Shown here piece by piece: positions 1-10,082 of a stretch of DNA of 49,132 nucleotides. Numbering within the stretch: the stretch's first letter is position 1; every line of letters starts with the position of its first letter. Under the pieces are notes generated by a model. It saw only the letters and a list, made by a program, of their open reading frames with translations. It ran no database searches and was not told the origin of the DNA. The position numbers and the translations under genes are program-made. The stretch lies in assembly GCA_900548075.1 (NCBI GenBank), contig URJD01000001.1, forward strand, positions 1-49,132, in the 5' to 3' direction. Source of the stretch: an uncultured Collinsella sp. Lineage in GTDB: Bacteria > Actinomycetota > Coriobacteriia > Coriobacteriales > Coriobacteriaceae.

Positions 1-2
1 CG

Positions 3-50
3 CAGACGCTCAAGCAGGAATACCTCGATACATACGAGGGAGGTGAATGA
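3..50 (+). CDS. C-terminal end of an upstream gene (partial)
   Basis: The frame open from the left edge reads QTLKQEYLDTYEGGE and stops at TGA (48-50). The stop falls one base before the ATG of the next gene at 52, and that gene's Shine-Dalgarno (gggaggtg) lies inside this coding end, the usual arrangement of a coupled gene pair. Too little remains to identify a family. Confidence 0.4.
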   Translation, partial: QTLKQEYLDTYEGGE

Positions 51-51
51 C

Positions 52-477
52 ATGAAGACCGGCTCCGCCAAAATACCCATTGCGCTGGCGTTATTGGTCG
101 CGATAGCCGCAATCGTAGTCTCTGCCGTATCCATAAAAGATGCGAACACCTTGAAACATGGCATTTCCGAAGGGTTCCGCCTAGACGGAGTGTACCGAGA
201 CCACGAGACCGGCTTAACCCAGCTCTCCTTCCTTGGGGAAGACGAAAACAGGTGGCAAATCGTCGACAGCAATGGAAATGTGACCGACGGTTCATTTGAG
301 ACAACCGGCGATCCGAACATCTTCATGTTGGCCGACCAATCAGGAGATGATTACGGATTTGTCCACCTGGCTTACGCCTCCGCAGACGGAAACCAAGGAA
401 GCCTTTATTTGAACACCGGAACGTCGGTGCTCGAATTTGACAAGGTAACCAGCGGCCCGGCTTTCATCGAGTCGTAA
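52..477 (+). CDS. Membrane-anchored protein of unknown function
   Basis: A 141-residue protein that I do not recognise. Residues about 8-28 form one hydrophobic segment (alanine-, isoleucine- and valine-rich) with basic residues before it, so it is probably an uncleaved signal anchor with the rest outside the membrane. The remainder is acidic, rich in Gly, Asp and Thr and without cysteine, as expected of a small beta-rich extracytoplasmic domain. I chose ATG at 52 over GTG at 43 because gggaggtg at 39-45 is well placed for 52. It is probably co-transcribed with the partial gene before it and is followed by two strong hairpins (497-535 and 556-600). No function is proposed. Confidence 0.7.
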   Translation: MKTGSAKIPIALALLVAIAAIVVSAVSIKDANTLKHGISEGFRLDGVYRDHETGLTQLSFLGEDENRWQIVDSNGNVTDGSFETTGDPNIFMLADQSGDDYGFVHLAYASADGNQGSLYLNTGTSVLEFDKVTSGPAFIES

Positions 478-496
478 ATGCAAATCGAGCGTCATG

Positions 497-535
497 GGGG
501 AGGAGGGGACTGGCCTTGCCAGTCCCCTCCTCCCC
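497..535 (+). terminator. Perfect 18-bp hairpin, probable terminator
   Basis: Positions 497-514 are exactly complementary to 518-535, with a 3-nt loop (ctt). The stem is very GC-rich and starts 20 bases after the stop codon of the upstream gene. Only a short T-containing tail follows (ttacgg), so it is terminator-like but not a classical poly-U terminator. Confidence 0.55.
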
Positions 536-555
536 TTACGGTCAAACGTCCAGTT

Positions 556-600
556 CGTTAAATCATGACCACCCGCTATGCGGGTGGTCATGATTTAACG
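556..600. repeat. Perfect 21-bp inverted repeat with 3-nt loop
   Basis: Positions 556-576 and 580-600 are exact reverse complements around the loop tat. The stem has an AT-rich base (cgttaaatcatg) and a GC-rich tip (accacccgc). It lies 20 bases beyond another perfect hairpin. Read on either strand, the AT-rich base gives only a few U residues, so its role as a bidirectional terminator or a mobile palindrome is undecided. Confidence 0.6.
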
Positions 601-687
601 ATGTCAACTGAACCTGATTCAGTTTGGTTGATTTCCGATCCCAGCCGAATGTATTGAGCGGATAGGCCGTTTCCGCAGTCAGTCGAA

Positions 688-719
688 CGCCCCCGGGGCC
701 CTCCCGGGCCCCGGGGGCG
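688..719 (+). terminator. GC-only hairpin with T-rich tail
   Basis: Positions 688-701 pair perfectly with 706-719 (14 bp, all G and C, loop tccc), followed by gcattttctc. It also sits at the 3' edge of the transposase relic, and the 8-base word cagtcgaa flanks it on both sides (about 680-687 and 730-737). Confidence 0.5.
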
Positions 720-727
720 GCATTTTC

Positions 728-970
728 TCAGTCGAAGGAACGGTGGAGATGCGTTTTGCACCACGCGGCTGCGGCACTTGAGCTCGCGTCGGTGCGCTCC
801 TGCACGTTGTCGGTACGCAACCCGACGTGGTGCTCGTAGGGGAAGTCCGAGTAGGCCAGGGCCTCGGCCTCGGTTCCTTCCAGCACCTCGGCGGCCTTGG
901 GGCGGAAACCCTCGATCCGCCTGATGGCGAGCTGGCAGAGCCCGCGCATGCGTTTGTTAACGTCGAAATT
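728..970 (-). pseudogene. Remnant of an IS256-family transposase (C-terminal part)
   Basis: The reverse-strand reading contains a tract of about 50 residues typical of the transposase C-terminal region: KAAEVLEG, then LAYSDFPYEHH, then LRTDNVQER. This matches the family pattern of a leucine-rich helix followed by (L)AYLDFP..H and R(T)(T/N)NVQER. After RTDA the frame is lost. The next bases, read in another frame, give ELKCRSRVVQ, the expected continuation, so a single-base indel near 786-788 has broken the gene. The stretch further downstream is degenerate. No N-terminal two thirds and no intact terminal inverted repeats are visible. It is a dead fragment marking a past insertion in this accessory patch. 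Confidence 0.75.
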
Positions 971-1098
971 GCGGGTTTGGTCACATCGGGTCTCCGGGCT
1001 TGAGCACGTAAAAATTAAAACAAATTTGCATTCAAGTTATTATTTACAGTCGTTTTAAGACGGAGTGGAATGCGGGCGCACAAGGAGATGCGGAATCG

Positions 1099-1722
1099 AT
1101 GAGAGTCTCAAAAAATACTGCAGTGTTATCATCCTTCATCCTCTCTATTCTTCCATTTCTCATCCTATGGGCGGCTTGGTCGGCCCTCCCCGATACAATT
1201 CCAGCTCATTGGAGTGGGGGCGTGGTTGATCGATGGGGAAATAAGTTTGAATTGCTGGTTGTTCCGCTGCTTTCTCTGATCGGTTCTATTGCAATTTCTG
1301 TGTACCTTATTGTTTCCACGCGGCGAAGGGAGTTCGCGGATTTCTCCGTTCGAATGCGACGGAACTTTCTTGCGTGCTATATTTCTGGCCTTCTTTTATC
1401 GACGACCTGTTCAGTGATAACTGCCGTGTGGGTCCAGTTGATTCTTACGCAAAACACTGCAGTTGATGGAGGGGTTGGACTATCGATCCCGTATTCCCTT
1501 CCCGGGCTATATGTGATTTTGTGCGCTTTGCCGCCTTTTCATGCGAGCGGCGGGAGCAAAAAGGCAGAGCGCCTGATAACAGTGCTCATTGGCGGCGCGG
1601 AGATTGTTCTTTGTGGAATAGTGCTTGAAGGTTCGGCTGCCTCTTATGCGATGATTGGGCTGATGATTCTGTTCTGTGCGTTTGGGATTGTGTCACAGGT
1701 TAGGGATAGCCAGTCCTTATGA
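1099..1722 (+). CDS. DUF1648 (SdpI-related) membrane protein
   Basis: A 207-residue integral membrane protein. The N-terminus has the DUF1648 pattern: a hydrophobic helix ending in WSALPDTIPAHWSGG, then VDRWGNK and a second helix (LLVVPLLSLIGS). Further hydrophobic segments follow at about residues 88-113, 128-147 and 158-200. Proteins with this domain include SdpI, which gives immunity to the SdpC toxin in Bacillus, and many uncharacterised relatives. Here no toxin gene is adjacent, so the role is unknown. The region is visibly poorer in G+C than its neighbours and the gene ends in TGA, rare in this window; with the adjoining transposase relic this suggests acquired DNA. aaggag at 1082-1087 supports the start although the spacing is long. 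Confidence 0.7.
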   Translation: MRVSKNTAVLSSFILSILPFLILWAAWSALPDTIPAHWSGGVVDRWGNKFELLVVPLLSLIGSIAISVYLIVSTRRREFADFSVRMRRNFLACYISGLLLSTTCSVITAVWVQLILTQNTAVDGGVGLSIPYSLPGLYVILCALPPFHASGGSKKAERLITVLIGGAEIVLCGIVLEGSAASYAMIGLMILFCAFGIVSQVRDSQSL

Positions 1723-1853
1723 GTTGAATTACTCGTGCGGACATCTGAGAAGATATGTAGGCGCCCGCTCTCGGGGGCTGGTGCCTGGGCTCGCCCCCAC
1801 AATTGCCGATGAGACGTGCAATCGCTCCTGAGGCCCTGAGACGGAGGTTGCCA

Positions 1854-1952
1854 ATGAGGGATATCGAGACATCTCGCCTGCTGCTGCGGGCGTGGCGCGT
1901 GAACGATGCCGCAGAGGCAGCGTCGGTCTTCCGATACGCGTCAGATCCTTAA
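1854..1952 (+). pseudogene. Truncated GNAT acetyltransferase (RimJ/RimL type), N-terminus only
   Basis: A good ribosome site (ggagg at 1843-1847) precedes an ATG opening only 32 codons, reading MRDIETSRLLLRAWRVNDA and then ASVFRYASDP before TAA. ETxRLLLRxW..xDA...(F)xYASDP is the characteristic start of RimJ/RimL-type N-acetyltransferases, which run to about 170-180 residues. The sequence after the stop does not continue the family in any frame I could read. The fragment therefore looks like the left end of a gene removed by deletion, joined to the rpmE promoter region. Confidence 0.6.
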
Positions 1953-1990
1953 GGGCCAGCCCGTGTTGTGCCGAAAAGACCGTGAACCTT

Positions 1991-2019
1991 TTGTGGGACA
2001 CGCGGCGCCGTGGTACCAT
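1991..2019 (+). promoter_or_regulatory. Promoter of rpmE
   Basis: ttgtgg (1991-1996) and taccat (2014-2019) are separated by 17 bases, and TG at 2011-2012 makes an extended -10. This predicts a leader of about 75 nt before rpmE. Confidence 0.55.
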
Positions 2020-2029
2020 AGCCGAGTTT

Positions 2030-2100
2030 GTTGTCTTGGTCGGAAACCAAGACGCCTTATGCGCTGATCGGTAACCAGCGCCTGACCAATAAGGAGTCCT
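2030..2100 (+). ncRNA. Structured 5' leader of rpmE (putative L31 autoregulatory leader)
   Basis: The leader holds two hairpins: gtcttggt (2033-2040) pairs with accaagac (2046-2053), and gcgctg (2061-2066) pairs with cagcgc (2076-2081), just before the ribosome site aaggag. Structured L31 leaders that bind the ribosomal protein are known in several bacterial groups including actinobacteria. Assignment to that class is by position and structure only. Confidence 0.4.
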
Positions 2101-2103
2101 ACC

Positions 2104-2529
2104 ATGAAGCAGGGTATCCATCCCCAGTATGTCGAGTGCACGGTGACGTGCTCCTGCGGCAACACCTTCAAGACGCACGCTACCGTGTCCGAGATGAAGG
2201 TCGAGCTTTGCAACGAGTGCCACCCGTTCTACACCGGCCAGCAGAAGTTCGTCGACACCGGTGGACGCGTCCAGCGCTTCGCCGACAAGTTCGGTGGCGC
2301 CGCTGCCGCCCAGCTCAAGAAGGCCGAGGAGGCCAAGGCTGCCAAGGCCGCCAAGGCTGCTGAGGCCGAGGCCGCTCGCAAGGCCGCCGCTGAGGCTAAG
2401 GCTGCCGAGAAGGCTAAGCGTGCCGCTAAGTTTGCCGAGGAGGCTGCCAAGCAGGCCGCCGAGGCTCCCGCAGAGGCTCCCGTCGAGGAGGCTGCTGCCG
2501 AGGCCGAGACCACCGAGGCTGCTGAGTAA
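2104..2529 (+). CDS. rpmE: 50S ribosomal protein L31 with long Ala/Glu/Lys-rich C-terminal extension
   Basis: Residues 1-66 are ribosomal protein L31, a small zinc-binding protein of the 50S subunit: MKQGIHPQYV, CxC at 16 and 18, CNECH at 36-40, and the FYTGQQKFVDT and GRVQRFxxKF signatures. This is the cysteine-containing (zinc) form. L31 is normally about 66-85 residues, but this protein runs to 141. Residues 67-141 are almost entirely Ala, Glu and Lys with some Pro, forming predicted charged helix that becomes acidic toward the end. Codon use in the tail matches the core, so it is a real in-frame extension. The gene has its own promoter and structured leader and ends at a strong terminator. 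Confidence 0.95.
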   Translation: MKQGIHPQYVECTVTCSCGNTFKTHATVSEMKVELCNECHPFYTGQQKFVDTGGRVQRFADKFGGAAAAQLKKAEEAKAAKAAKAAEAEAARKAAAEAKAAEKAKRAAKFAEEAAKQAAEAPAEAPVEEAAAEAETTEAAE

Positions 2530-2566
2530 ATAGCTCGCCGAGGACACACTCGCATTCATGGCATGA

Positions 2567-2605
2567 GGGCCGCGCATCCGGTTGGGTGCGCGGCCCTTTT
2601 CCTTT
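2567..2605 (+). terminator. Intrinsic terminator of rpmE
   Basis: gggccgcgca (2567-2576) pairs with tgcgcggccc (2587-2596), followed by ttttccttt. The core gcgcatccg..tgggtgcgc recurs in the hairpin before yitT (6952-6975). Confidence 0.85.
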
Positions 2606-2608
2606 ATT

Positions 2609-2742
2609 GGTGCAAACGAACCTGTCTCCATGGCACCAGATTGGTACGAAGGGGACGGATTGGTTTGCGCCAAATGGCAGAGAGACAGCATTTTCCCAGA
2701 TAAAAGCTGTCAAATTAAACCAGTCCCTTTTCGGCAGGTTGG
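2609..2742. repeat. Imperfect palindrome plus a recurring word between rpmE and secA
   Basis: 2609-2629 and 2651-2671 form an imperfect inverted repeat (16 of 21 positions pair) around a 21-nt centre. Downstream, 2716-2740 (taaaccagtccc then ttttcggcaggtt) closely matches 14833-14857 upstream of the recombinase gene. Related cctgtccc-containing palindromes lie at 30875-30903 and 31434-31534. No gene is seen between 2530 and 2869; possible secA promoter elements are weak (tacaat at 2803-2808 as -10). Confidence 0.5.
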
Positions 2743-2869
2743 TCGTAGTTATTACGTGGCGGTCGAGGTCGACCGTATAGGCCGCGCCTTGTTTGGCTAA
2801 AGTACAATCATCTGTGTTTAACTCGCCCGCAGCTGCACGGCGTGGGCGATGGCCAAAAAGGAAAACCAC

Positions 2870-5676
<2,807 letters not shown>

Positions 5677-5677
<1 letters not shown>

Positions 5678-6825
5678 TGGCTGAGGCTTTAGAGGTAACG
5701 CCCGCCGAGCTGGACGCGTTTGCGGACCGGCTCGGCGAGGTCGAGTCGTATCTCCACTTGGACGAAAAGCGCACGCGCGTGACCGAGCTCGAGGCCAAAA
5801 GCGTGGCCCCCGGCTTTTGGGATGACGCCGACGCCGCCCGTGCCACCATGGAGGAAATCGCGCGCACCAAGGAAGATATCGCTGCCGTGGACAACGCGCG
5901 CGGCGAGCTTTCCGATGCCCGCGCCGCGCTGGAGCTTGCCGAGGAGATGGGGGATGACCCCGATGCCGCCGCCCTTCGCGAGGAGGCTACAGCCACGGCT
6001 GAGCGTCTGGCCCGTGCCATCGATGAGCTTGAGCTTTCGAGCTGGTTTACCGGTGAGTTCGATCACGGCGATGCCATTGTGACCATCAAGCCCGGACAGG
6101 GTGGTCTGGAGGCCCAGGACTGGACCTTCATGCTCTTTAAGATGTACATGAAGTACTGCCAGCGTCGCGGCTGGAAGGTCACGATTAACGACTGCCCCGC
6201 TGCTGAGGTCATCGGCATCGACCGCGCGACCTTTACCGTCGAGGGCAAGGACGCATTTGGCATGCTGCGCGCCGAGGCCGGCGTCCACCGCTTGGTTCGC
6301 ATTAGCCCCACCGACGACAAGAAGCGCCGCCAGACCACGTTTGCCGGCGTCGAGGTCATCCCCGTGCTACCCGATGATATCGACATCGAAATCAGTCCCG
6401 ATGACATCCGCGTGGACGTGTACCACGCGAGCGGCCCGGGCGGTCAGGGCGTTAACACCACCGACTCCGCCGTGCGCGTGACGCATTTCCCCAGCGGCAT
6501 TGTGGTCACCTGCCAAAACGAGCGCAGCCAGATCCAGAACAAGGCCGCGTGCATGCAGATCCTCAAGGCTCGCCTGTACGAGATTGAGCTCGAGAAGCGC
6601 GCCGAGGCCCTGGATGAGATCCGCGGGCCCAAGACCACGATTGGTTTTGGCAACCAGATCCGCAGCTACGTGCTCTACCCGTATCAGATGGTTAAGGACC
6701 TACGCACGGGCGTTGAGACCAGCAACGTCGAGGCAGTTCTTGACGATGGCGACCTGGACCCGTTTGTTATTGGCTACCATCGCTGGGCCACTGGCAACGC
6801 TGACGCAGAGATCCCATCTGCATAA
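5677..6825 (+). CDS. prfB: Peptide chain release factor 2 (RF2), no frameshift, SPT in place of SPF
   Basis: RF2 releases the finished chain at UAA and UGA. The 382-residue protein has the N-terminal helical domain, the codon-recognition domain and the catalytic GGQ (GPGGQGVNTTDSAVRVTH near residues 250-267). Two features stand out. First, the gene opens directly at ATG 5677 and is in one frame throughout, so the programmed +1 frameshift at an early UGA that autoregulates many prfB genes is absent. Second, the decoding loop reads ISPTDDKKRRQTTF (codons from about 6301): the SPF tripeptide of RF2 is SPT, with a threonine at the place where RF1 has the threonine of its PxT motif. Length and the rest of the sequence are those of RF2, not RF1. 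The gene is coupled to secA and followed by tandem terminators. Confidence 0.93.
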
Positions 6826-6851
6826 ACCGCCTGGTTTATGTGGAAATGGAT

Positions 6852-6911
6852 AAAACCCTCCGAGCAGGGTGGTTTTGTATCCAAAGCAAACCCTGCGCAG
6901 GGGTGGTTTTT
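6852..6911 (+). terminator. Two tandem terminator-like hairpins after prfB
   Basis: 6852-6876 (aaaaccctc...gggtggtttt) and 6888-6911 (aaaccctgcgcaggggtggttttt) are similar units, each an imperfect stem of aaacc against ggttt with a GC-rich tip and a T run. They look like a duplicated terminator. Confidence 0.6.
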
Positions 6912-6925
6912 GTTCGGCGAATCGG

Positions 6926-6979
6926 TAGAATCGAATACAGCAAGAAGTTCGAAGCGCATCCGTTTGGGTGCGCTTTTTT
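6926..6979 (+). promoter_or_regulatory. Candidate promoter and attenuator-like hairpin before yitT-like gene
   Basis: tagaat (6926-6931) is a good -10, although the -35 is poor. Within the predicted leader, aagcgcatcc (6952-6961) pairs with gggtgcgctt (6966-6975) and runs into six Ts (6974-6979). The ribosome site gggagg (6982-6987) follows at once. The hairpin is either an attenuator or a third terminator for upstream transcripts. Confidence 0.4.
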
Positions 6980-6991
6980 GAGGGAGGTAGC

Positions 6992-7882
6992 ATGGCATAT
7001 CGTCTGGACATCAAGCGCATTCTATCGATGAACTTCTTTCACGACCTGCCCCAGATTATGTTGGGGTGCGCTCTGGCCGCTATTGCGACCGACCTGTTTT
7101 TGATTCCCAACGGCCTTGCTGCCGGTGGTGTTACGGGCCTTGCCACCATTATCCAGGCGGTCGGCGCATCGCGCGGCATATCGCTTCCCGTTGGTATTCA
7201 GACGATCGTGATGAACGCCTTGCTGTTGCTGGTCGTTATGCGCGAGGGCGGCATGTTCTACGTGGTGCAGACCGCGACGGGCTTTGTGCTGCTGGGCTTC
7301 TTTACCGATCTGTTCGCCCCGTTTGTAGCACCTCTGGCGGATGCGGACCTGATGCTCCCTGCCATGTGGGGCGGCATTATTACGGGCATCGGTTACGGCA
7401 TGGTGTTGCGCGCCGGCGCCAACACCGGCGGCTCGGACACGATTGGCCAAATCATCTCGCGTAATACCTCGCTGCCCGTGGGCTCGACCGTCATGGCGAT
7501 CGATGTTGCCGTATGCGCGCTGTCGGCTCCGGTCTTTTCAATCGAAAATGCACTATATGCAGGCCTTTCGATGGTCATTAGCGGCTACGTGATCGATGCC
7601 GTGGTCGATGGTGGCAACAAACGCCGTATGGTACTCATCATCTCGGACAAGTTCCCTGATATCGCTGCCGATATCATGTATGGCCTGGGTCGTGGTTGTA
7701 CCAAGTTTAAGGCGACTGGCATGTATTCGGGTGCCGAGAAGCCGGTGATCATGGTCATCGTGAACCGTCGAGAGCTCAATACCCTCAAGACGATCGTGCG
7801 CGAGCGCGATCCTCACGCCATTGTGACGGTCGCCGACGTTACGGAAGCTTTCGGCGAGGGATTCAAGGACATTAGCGCGTAG
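6992..7882 (+). CDS. YitT-family membrane protein (DUF161/DUF2179)
   Basis: A 296-residue YitT-family protein: an N-terminal membrane domain with about five hydrophobic segments, including the conserved FLIPNGLAAGGVTGLATI and NTGGSDTIGQII stretches, followed by a C-terminal cytoplasmic DUF2179 domain (MVLIISDKFPDIAADI...GRGCTKFKATGMYSG). Such proteins are widespread in Gram-positive bacteria. Their transport role and substrate are not established. ATG 6992 is preferred to the in-frame ATG at 6968 because gggagg is ideally placed and 6968 lies inside the upstream hairpin. The gene is monocistronic: convergent signals are absent, and 207 bases without a gene separate it from the transketolase pair. 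Confidence 0.88.
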   Translation: MAYRLDIKRILSMNFFHDLPQIMLGCALAAIATDLFLIPNGLAAGGVTGLATIIQAVGASRGISLPVGIQTIVMNALLLLVVMREGGMFYVVQTATGFVLLGFFTDLFAPFVAPLADADLMLPAMWGGIITGIGYGMVLRAGANTGGSDTIGQIISRNTSLPVGSTVMAIDVAVCALSAPVFSIENALYAGLSMVISGYVIDAVVDGGNKRRMVLIISDKFPDIAADIMYGLGRGCTKFKATGMYSGAEKPVIMVIVNRRELNTLKTIVRERDPHAIVTVADVTEAFGEGFKDISA

Positions 7883-8089
7883 GGCCGACCGCGTCCCATC
7901 CAAAAGACGTTCACATTGATAAACCGTTTCATCAGCGGTTCTGCCTGCTAAATTGTTCAAATAATGATAAAAACTCTGGTAAAGCCATCAGTTTCCAGCA
8001 TAATGAATGACGTACGTGCATTGCGGCTGTGTTGGGATTACCTTCGGTGCCGTGCGCATTTTGTCTAATGAGGATGAAAGGAAGGCACA

Positions 8090-8920
8090 ATGAGCGACGA
8101 AGAGCTCAAAAAGGTTGCCAACGAGGTAAGGAAGGGCATCGTCACCGGCGTGCACGCTGCCAAGTCCGGCCATCCGGGCGGTTCGCTCGGCGCTGCCGAC
8201 ATCATGACCTATCTGTACTTTGAGGAAATGAACGTCGACCCGGCCCATCCCCGCAAGGCCGACCGCGATCGCTTTGTGCTTTCCAAGGGCCACTGTGCAC
8301 CTGGTCTGTACGCTGTGCTCGCCGAGCGTGGGTTCTTCCCCAAGGAGGATCTTGAGACGCTGCGCCACATCGGCAGCCACCTGCAGGGTCATCCCAACAT
8401 GAACGACACTCCGGGCGTTGACATGTCCACCGGTTCGCTCGGCCAGGGCATCTCCGCCGCCGTGGGCATGGCCGTTGCCGCCAAGCACTGGGGCGATACT
8501 TATCGCACGTACGCCCTGCTGGGCGATGGCGAGAGCGAGGAGGGCCAGGTCTGGGAGGCCGCCATGTTTGCCGGCAACCAGCAGCTCGACAACCTCTGTG
8601 TGATCGTCGACCACAACGGCCTGCAGATCGACGGTCCCGTCGAGGAGGTCAACGACCCCATGCCGCTCGCCGACAAGTTCCGCGCCTTTAAGTTCCACGT
8701 GGTGGAGCTTGCCGACGGCAACGATTTCGATCAGATCCGCGCCGCCTTTGCCGAGGCTCGCGCTACCAAGGGCCAGCCGACCGCCATTATCGCCGAGACC
8801 CTGAAGGGCAAGGGCGTGTCCTTTATGGAGAACCAGGTTGGTTGGCACGGCAAGGCCCCCAATGATGAACAGTTTGAGCAGGCCATGGCAGAGCTCACGG
8901 CCGCCGGAGAGGAGCTCTAG
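8090..8920 (+). CDS. Transketolase, N-terminal subunit
   Basis: A 276-residue thiamine-diphosphate-binding half of transketolase, which moves two-carbon units between sugar phosphates in the pentose phosphate pathway. Visible marks are AAKSGHPGGSLGAADIMTYLYF, SKGHCAPGLYA, the STGSLGQGISAAVGMA stretch and the ThDP motif GDGESEEGQVWEAAMFA...VDHNGLQIDG. Full-length transketolases are about 660 residues. Here the enzyme is split into two adjacent genes, common in Firmicutes, Actinobacteria and archaea. aaagga precedes ATG 8090. The gap to the second subunit is a single base (TAG-g-ATG), so they are coupled and expected to form an alpha2beta2 complex. Confidence 0.93.
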   Translation: MSDEELKKVANEVRKGIVTGVHAAKSGHPGGSLGAADIMTYLYFEEMNVDPAHPRKADRDRFVLSKGHCAPGLYAVLAERGFFPKEDLETLRHIGSHLQGHPNMNDTPGVDMSTGSLGQGISAAVGMAVAAKHWGDTYRTYALLGDGESEEGQVWEAAMFAGNQQLDNLCVIVDHNGLQIDGPVEEVNDPMPLADKFRAFKFHVVELADGNDFDQIRAAFAEARATKGQPTAIIAETLKGKGVSFMENQVGWHGKAPNDEQFEQAMAELTAAGEEL

Positions 8921-8921
8921 G

Positions 8922-9863
8922 ATGGCAGACGTCAAGAAAATCGCCACGCGCGTAAGCTACGGCGAGGCCCTCGTCGAGCTCGCCAACGAGCACGATGACT
9001 TTGTGGTCCTCGACGCCGACCTGGCCGCCGCCACGCAGACCGGTAAGTTCAAGGCGGCCTGCCCCGACCGCTTCTTCGATGTGGGCATTGCCGAGAGCAA
9101 CCTGATGGGCGTCGCCGCCGGTATCGCGACCACCGGTCGTGTTGCCTTCGCGAGTACCTTTGCCATGTTCGCCGCCGGCCGCGCCTTTGAGCAGGTTCGT
9201 AACTCCATCGGCTACCCGCACCTCAACGTTAAGATCGGTGCCACGCACGCCGGTATCTCGGTGGGCGAGGATGGTGCCACGCACCAGTGCTGCGAGGATA
9301 TCGCCCTCATGCGCGTCATCCCCGGCATGACTGTGATCGTTCCTGCCGACGACGTCGAGGCCCGTGCCGTGACGCGCGCCGCCTACGAGTGCGACGGTCC
9401 GGTGTACATGCGCTTTGCCCGTTTGGCCTCGCCGGTTATCAACGACCCCGAGACCTATAAGTTCGAGTTGGGTAAGGGCATTGTCATGCGCGAGGGCGCC
9501 GATGTGACCATCATCGCCTGCGGCCTGATGGTCGGCGAGGCTCTCGAGGCCGCCGAGCAGCTCGCTGCCGAGGGCATCGACGCCGAGGTCATCAACATGC
9601 ACACCATCAAGCCCATCGATGCCGACCTGATCGTCAAGAGCGCCACCAAGACCGGCCACGTCGTGACCGTCGAGGAGCACTCTGTGATCGGTGGCCTGGG
9701 CAGCGCCGTTGCCGACGTCCTGTGCGAGCAGTGCCCGACGCCGCTCAAGAAGATCGGCGTCAACGACGCCTTCGGTGAGTCTGGCCCGGGTGCCGAGCTC
9801 TTGCACAAGTATGGCTTGGACGCCGCCAACATCGTGGCGACCACCAAGGAGTTCTTGGCATAA
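8922..9863 (+). CDS. Transketolase, C-terminal subunit
   Basis: A 313-residue protein starting MADVKKIATRVSYGEALVEL. It contains the pyrimidine-binding domain (VVLDADLAAATQTGKFK, FFDVGIAESNLMGVAAGIA with the catalytic Glu, THAGISVGEDGATHQ) and the C-terminal transketolase domain (DVTIIACGLMVGEALEAA, VVTVEEHSVIGGLGSAVAD). ATG 8922 directly follows the stop of the first subunit and its ribosome site (ggagagg) lies inside that gene. The longer open frame from 8838 is an overlap artefact. The unit ends at a strong terminator. Confidence 0.93.
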   Translation: MADVKKIATRVSYGEALVELANEHDDFVVLDADLAAATQTGKFKAACPDRFFDVGIAESNLMGVAAGIATTGRVAFASTFAMFAAGRAFEQVRNSIGYPHLNVKIGATHAGISVGEDGATHQCCEDIALMRVIPGMTVIVPADDVEARAVTRAAYECDGPVYMRFARLASPVINDPETYKFELGKGIVMREGADVTIIACGLMVGEALEAAEQLAAEGIDAEVINMHTIKPIDADLIVKSATKTGHVVTVEEHSVIGGLGSAVADVLCEQCPTPLKKIGVNDAFGESGPGAELLHKYGLDAANIVATTKEFLA

Positions 9864-9909
9864 GGCAAGACGAGGCAAAGTATCGCGTCGACAACCGCAA
9901 ACAAGCCAG

Positions 9910-9946
9910 AACAGGGGCGTCCTCAAAGAGGGCGCCCCTGTTTTTG
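9910..9946 (+). terminator. Terminator of the transketolase pair
   Basis: aacaggggcgtcctc, a short aaa loop, and gaggGCGCCCCTGTT followed by tttttg: a long GC-rich stem with one bulge and a T run. Confidence 0.85.
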
Positions 9947-10082
9947 TTGAATTTAAATTAGAGTCCTGCCAAGCAAAGTTCCCATGGGGAAACGGGCCCA
10001 TCCCAACAAAGTGCAATTCAGACCCTTCCAACTTTGTATGCGCAGCATCTCAAGTTGGTGCGTCGGCCCCATAGTAGCCGCA

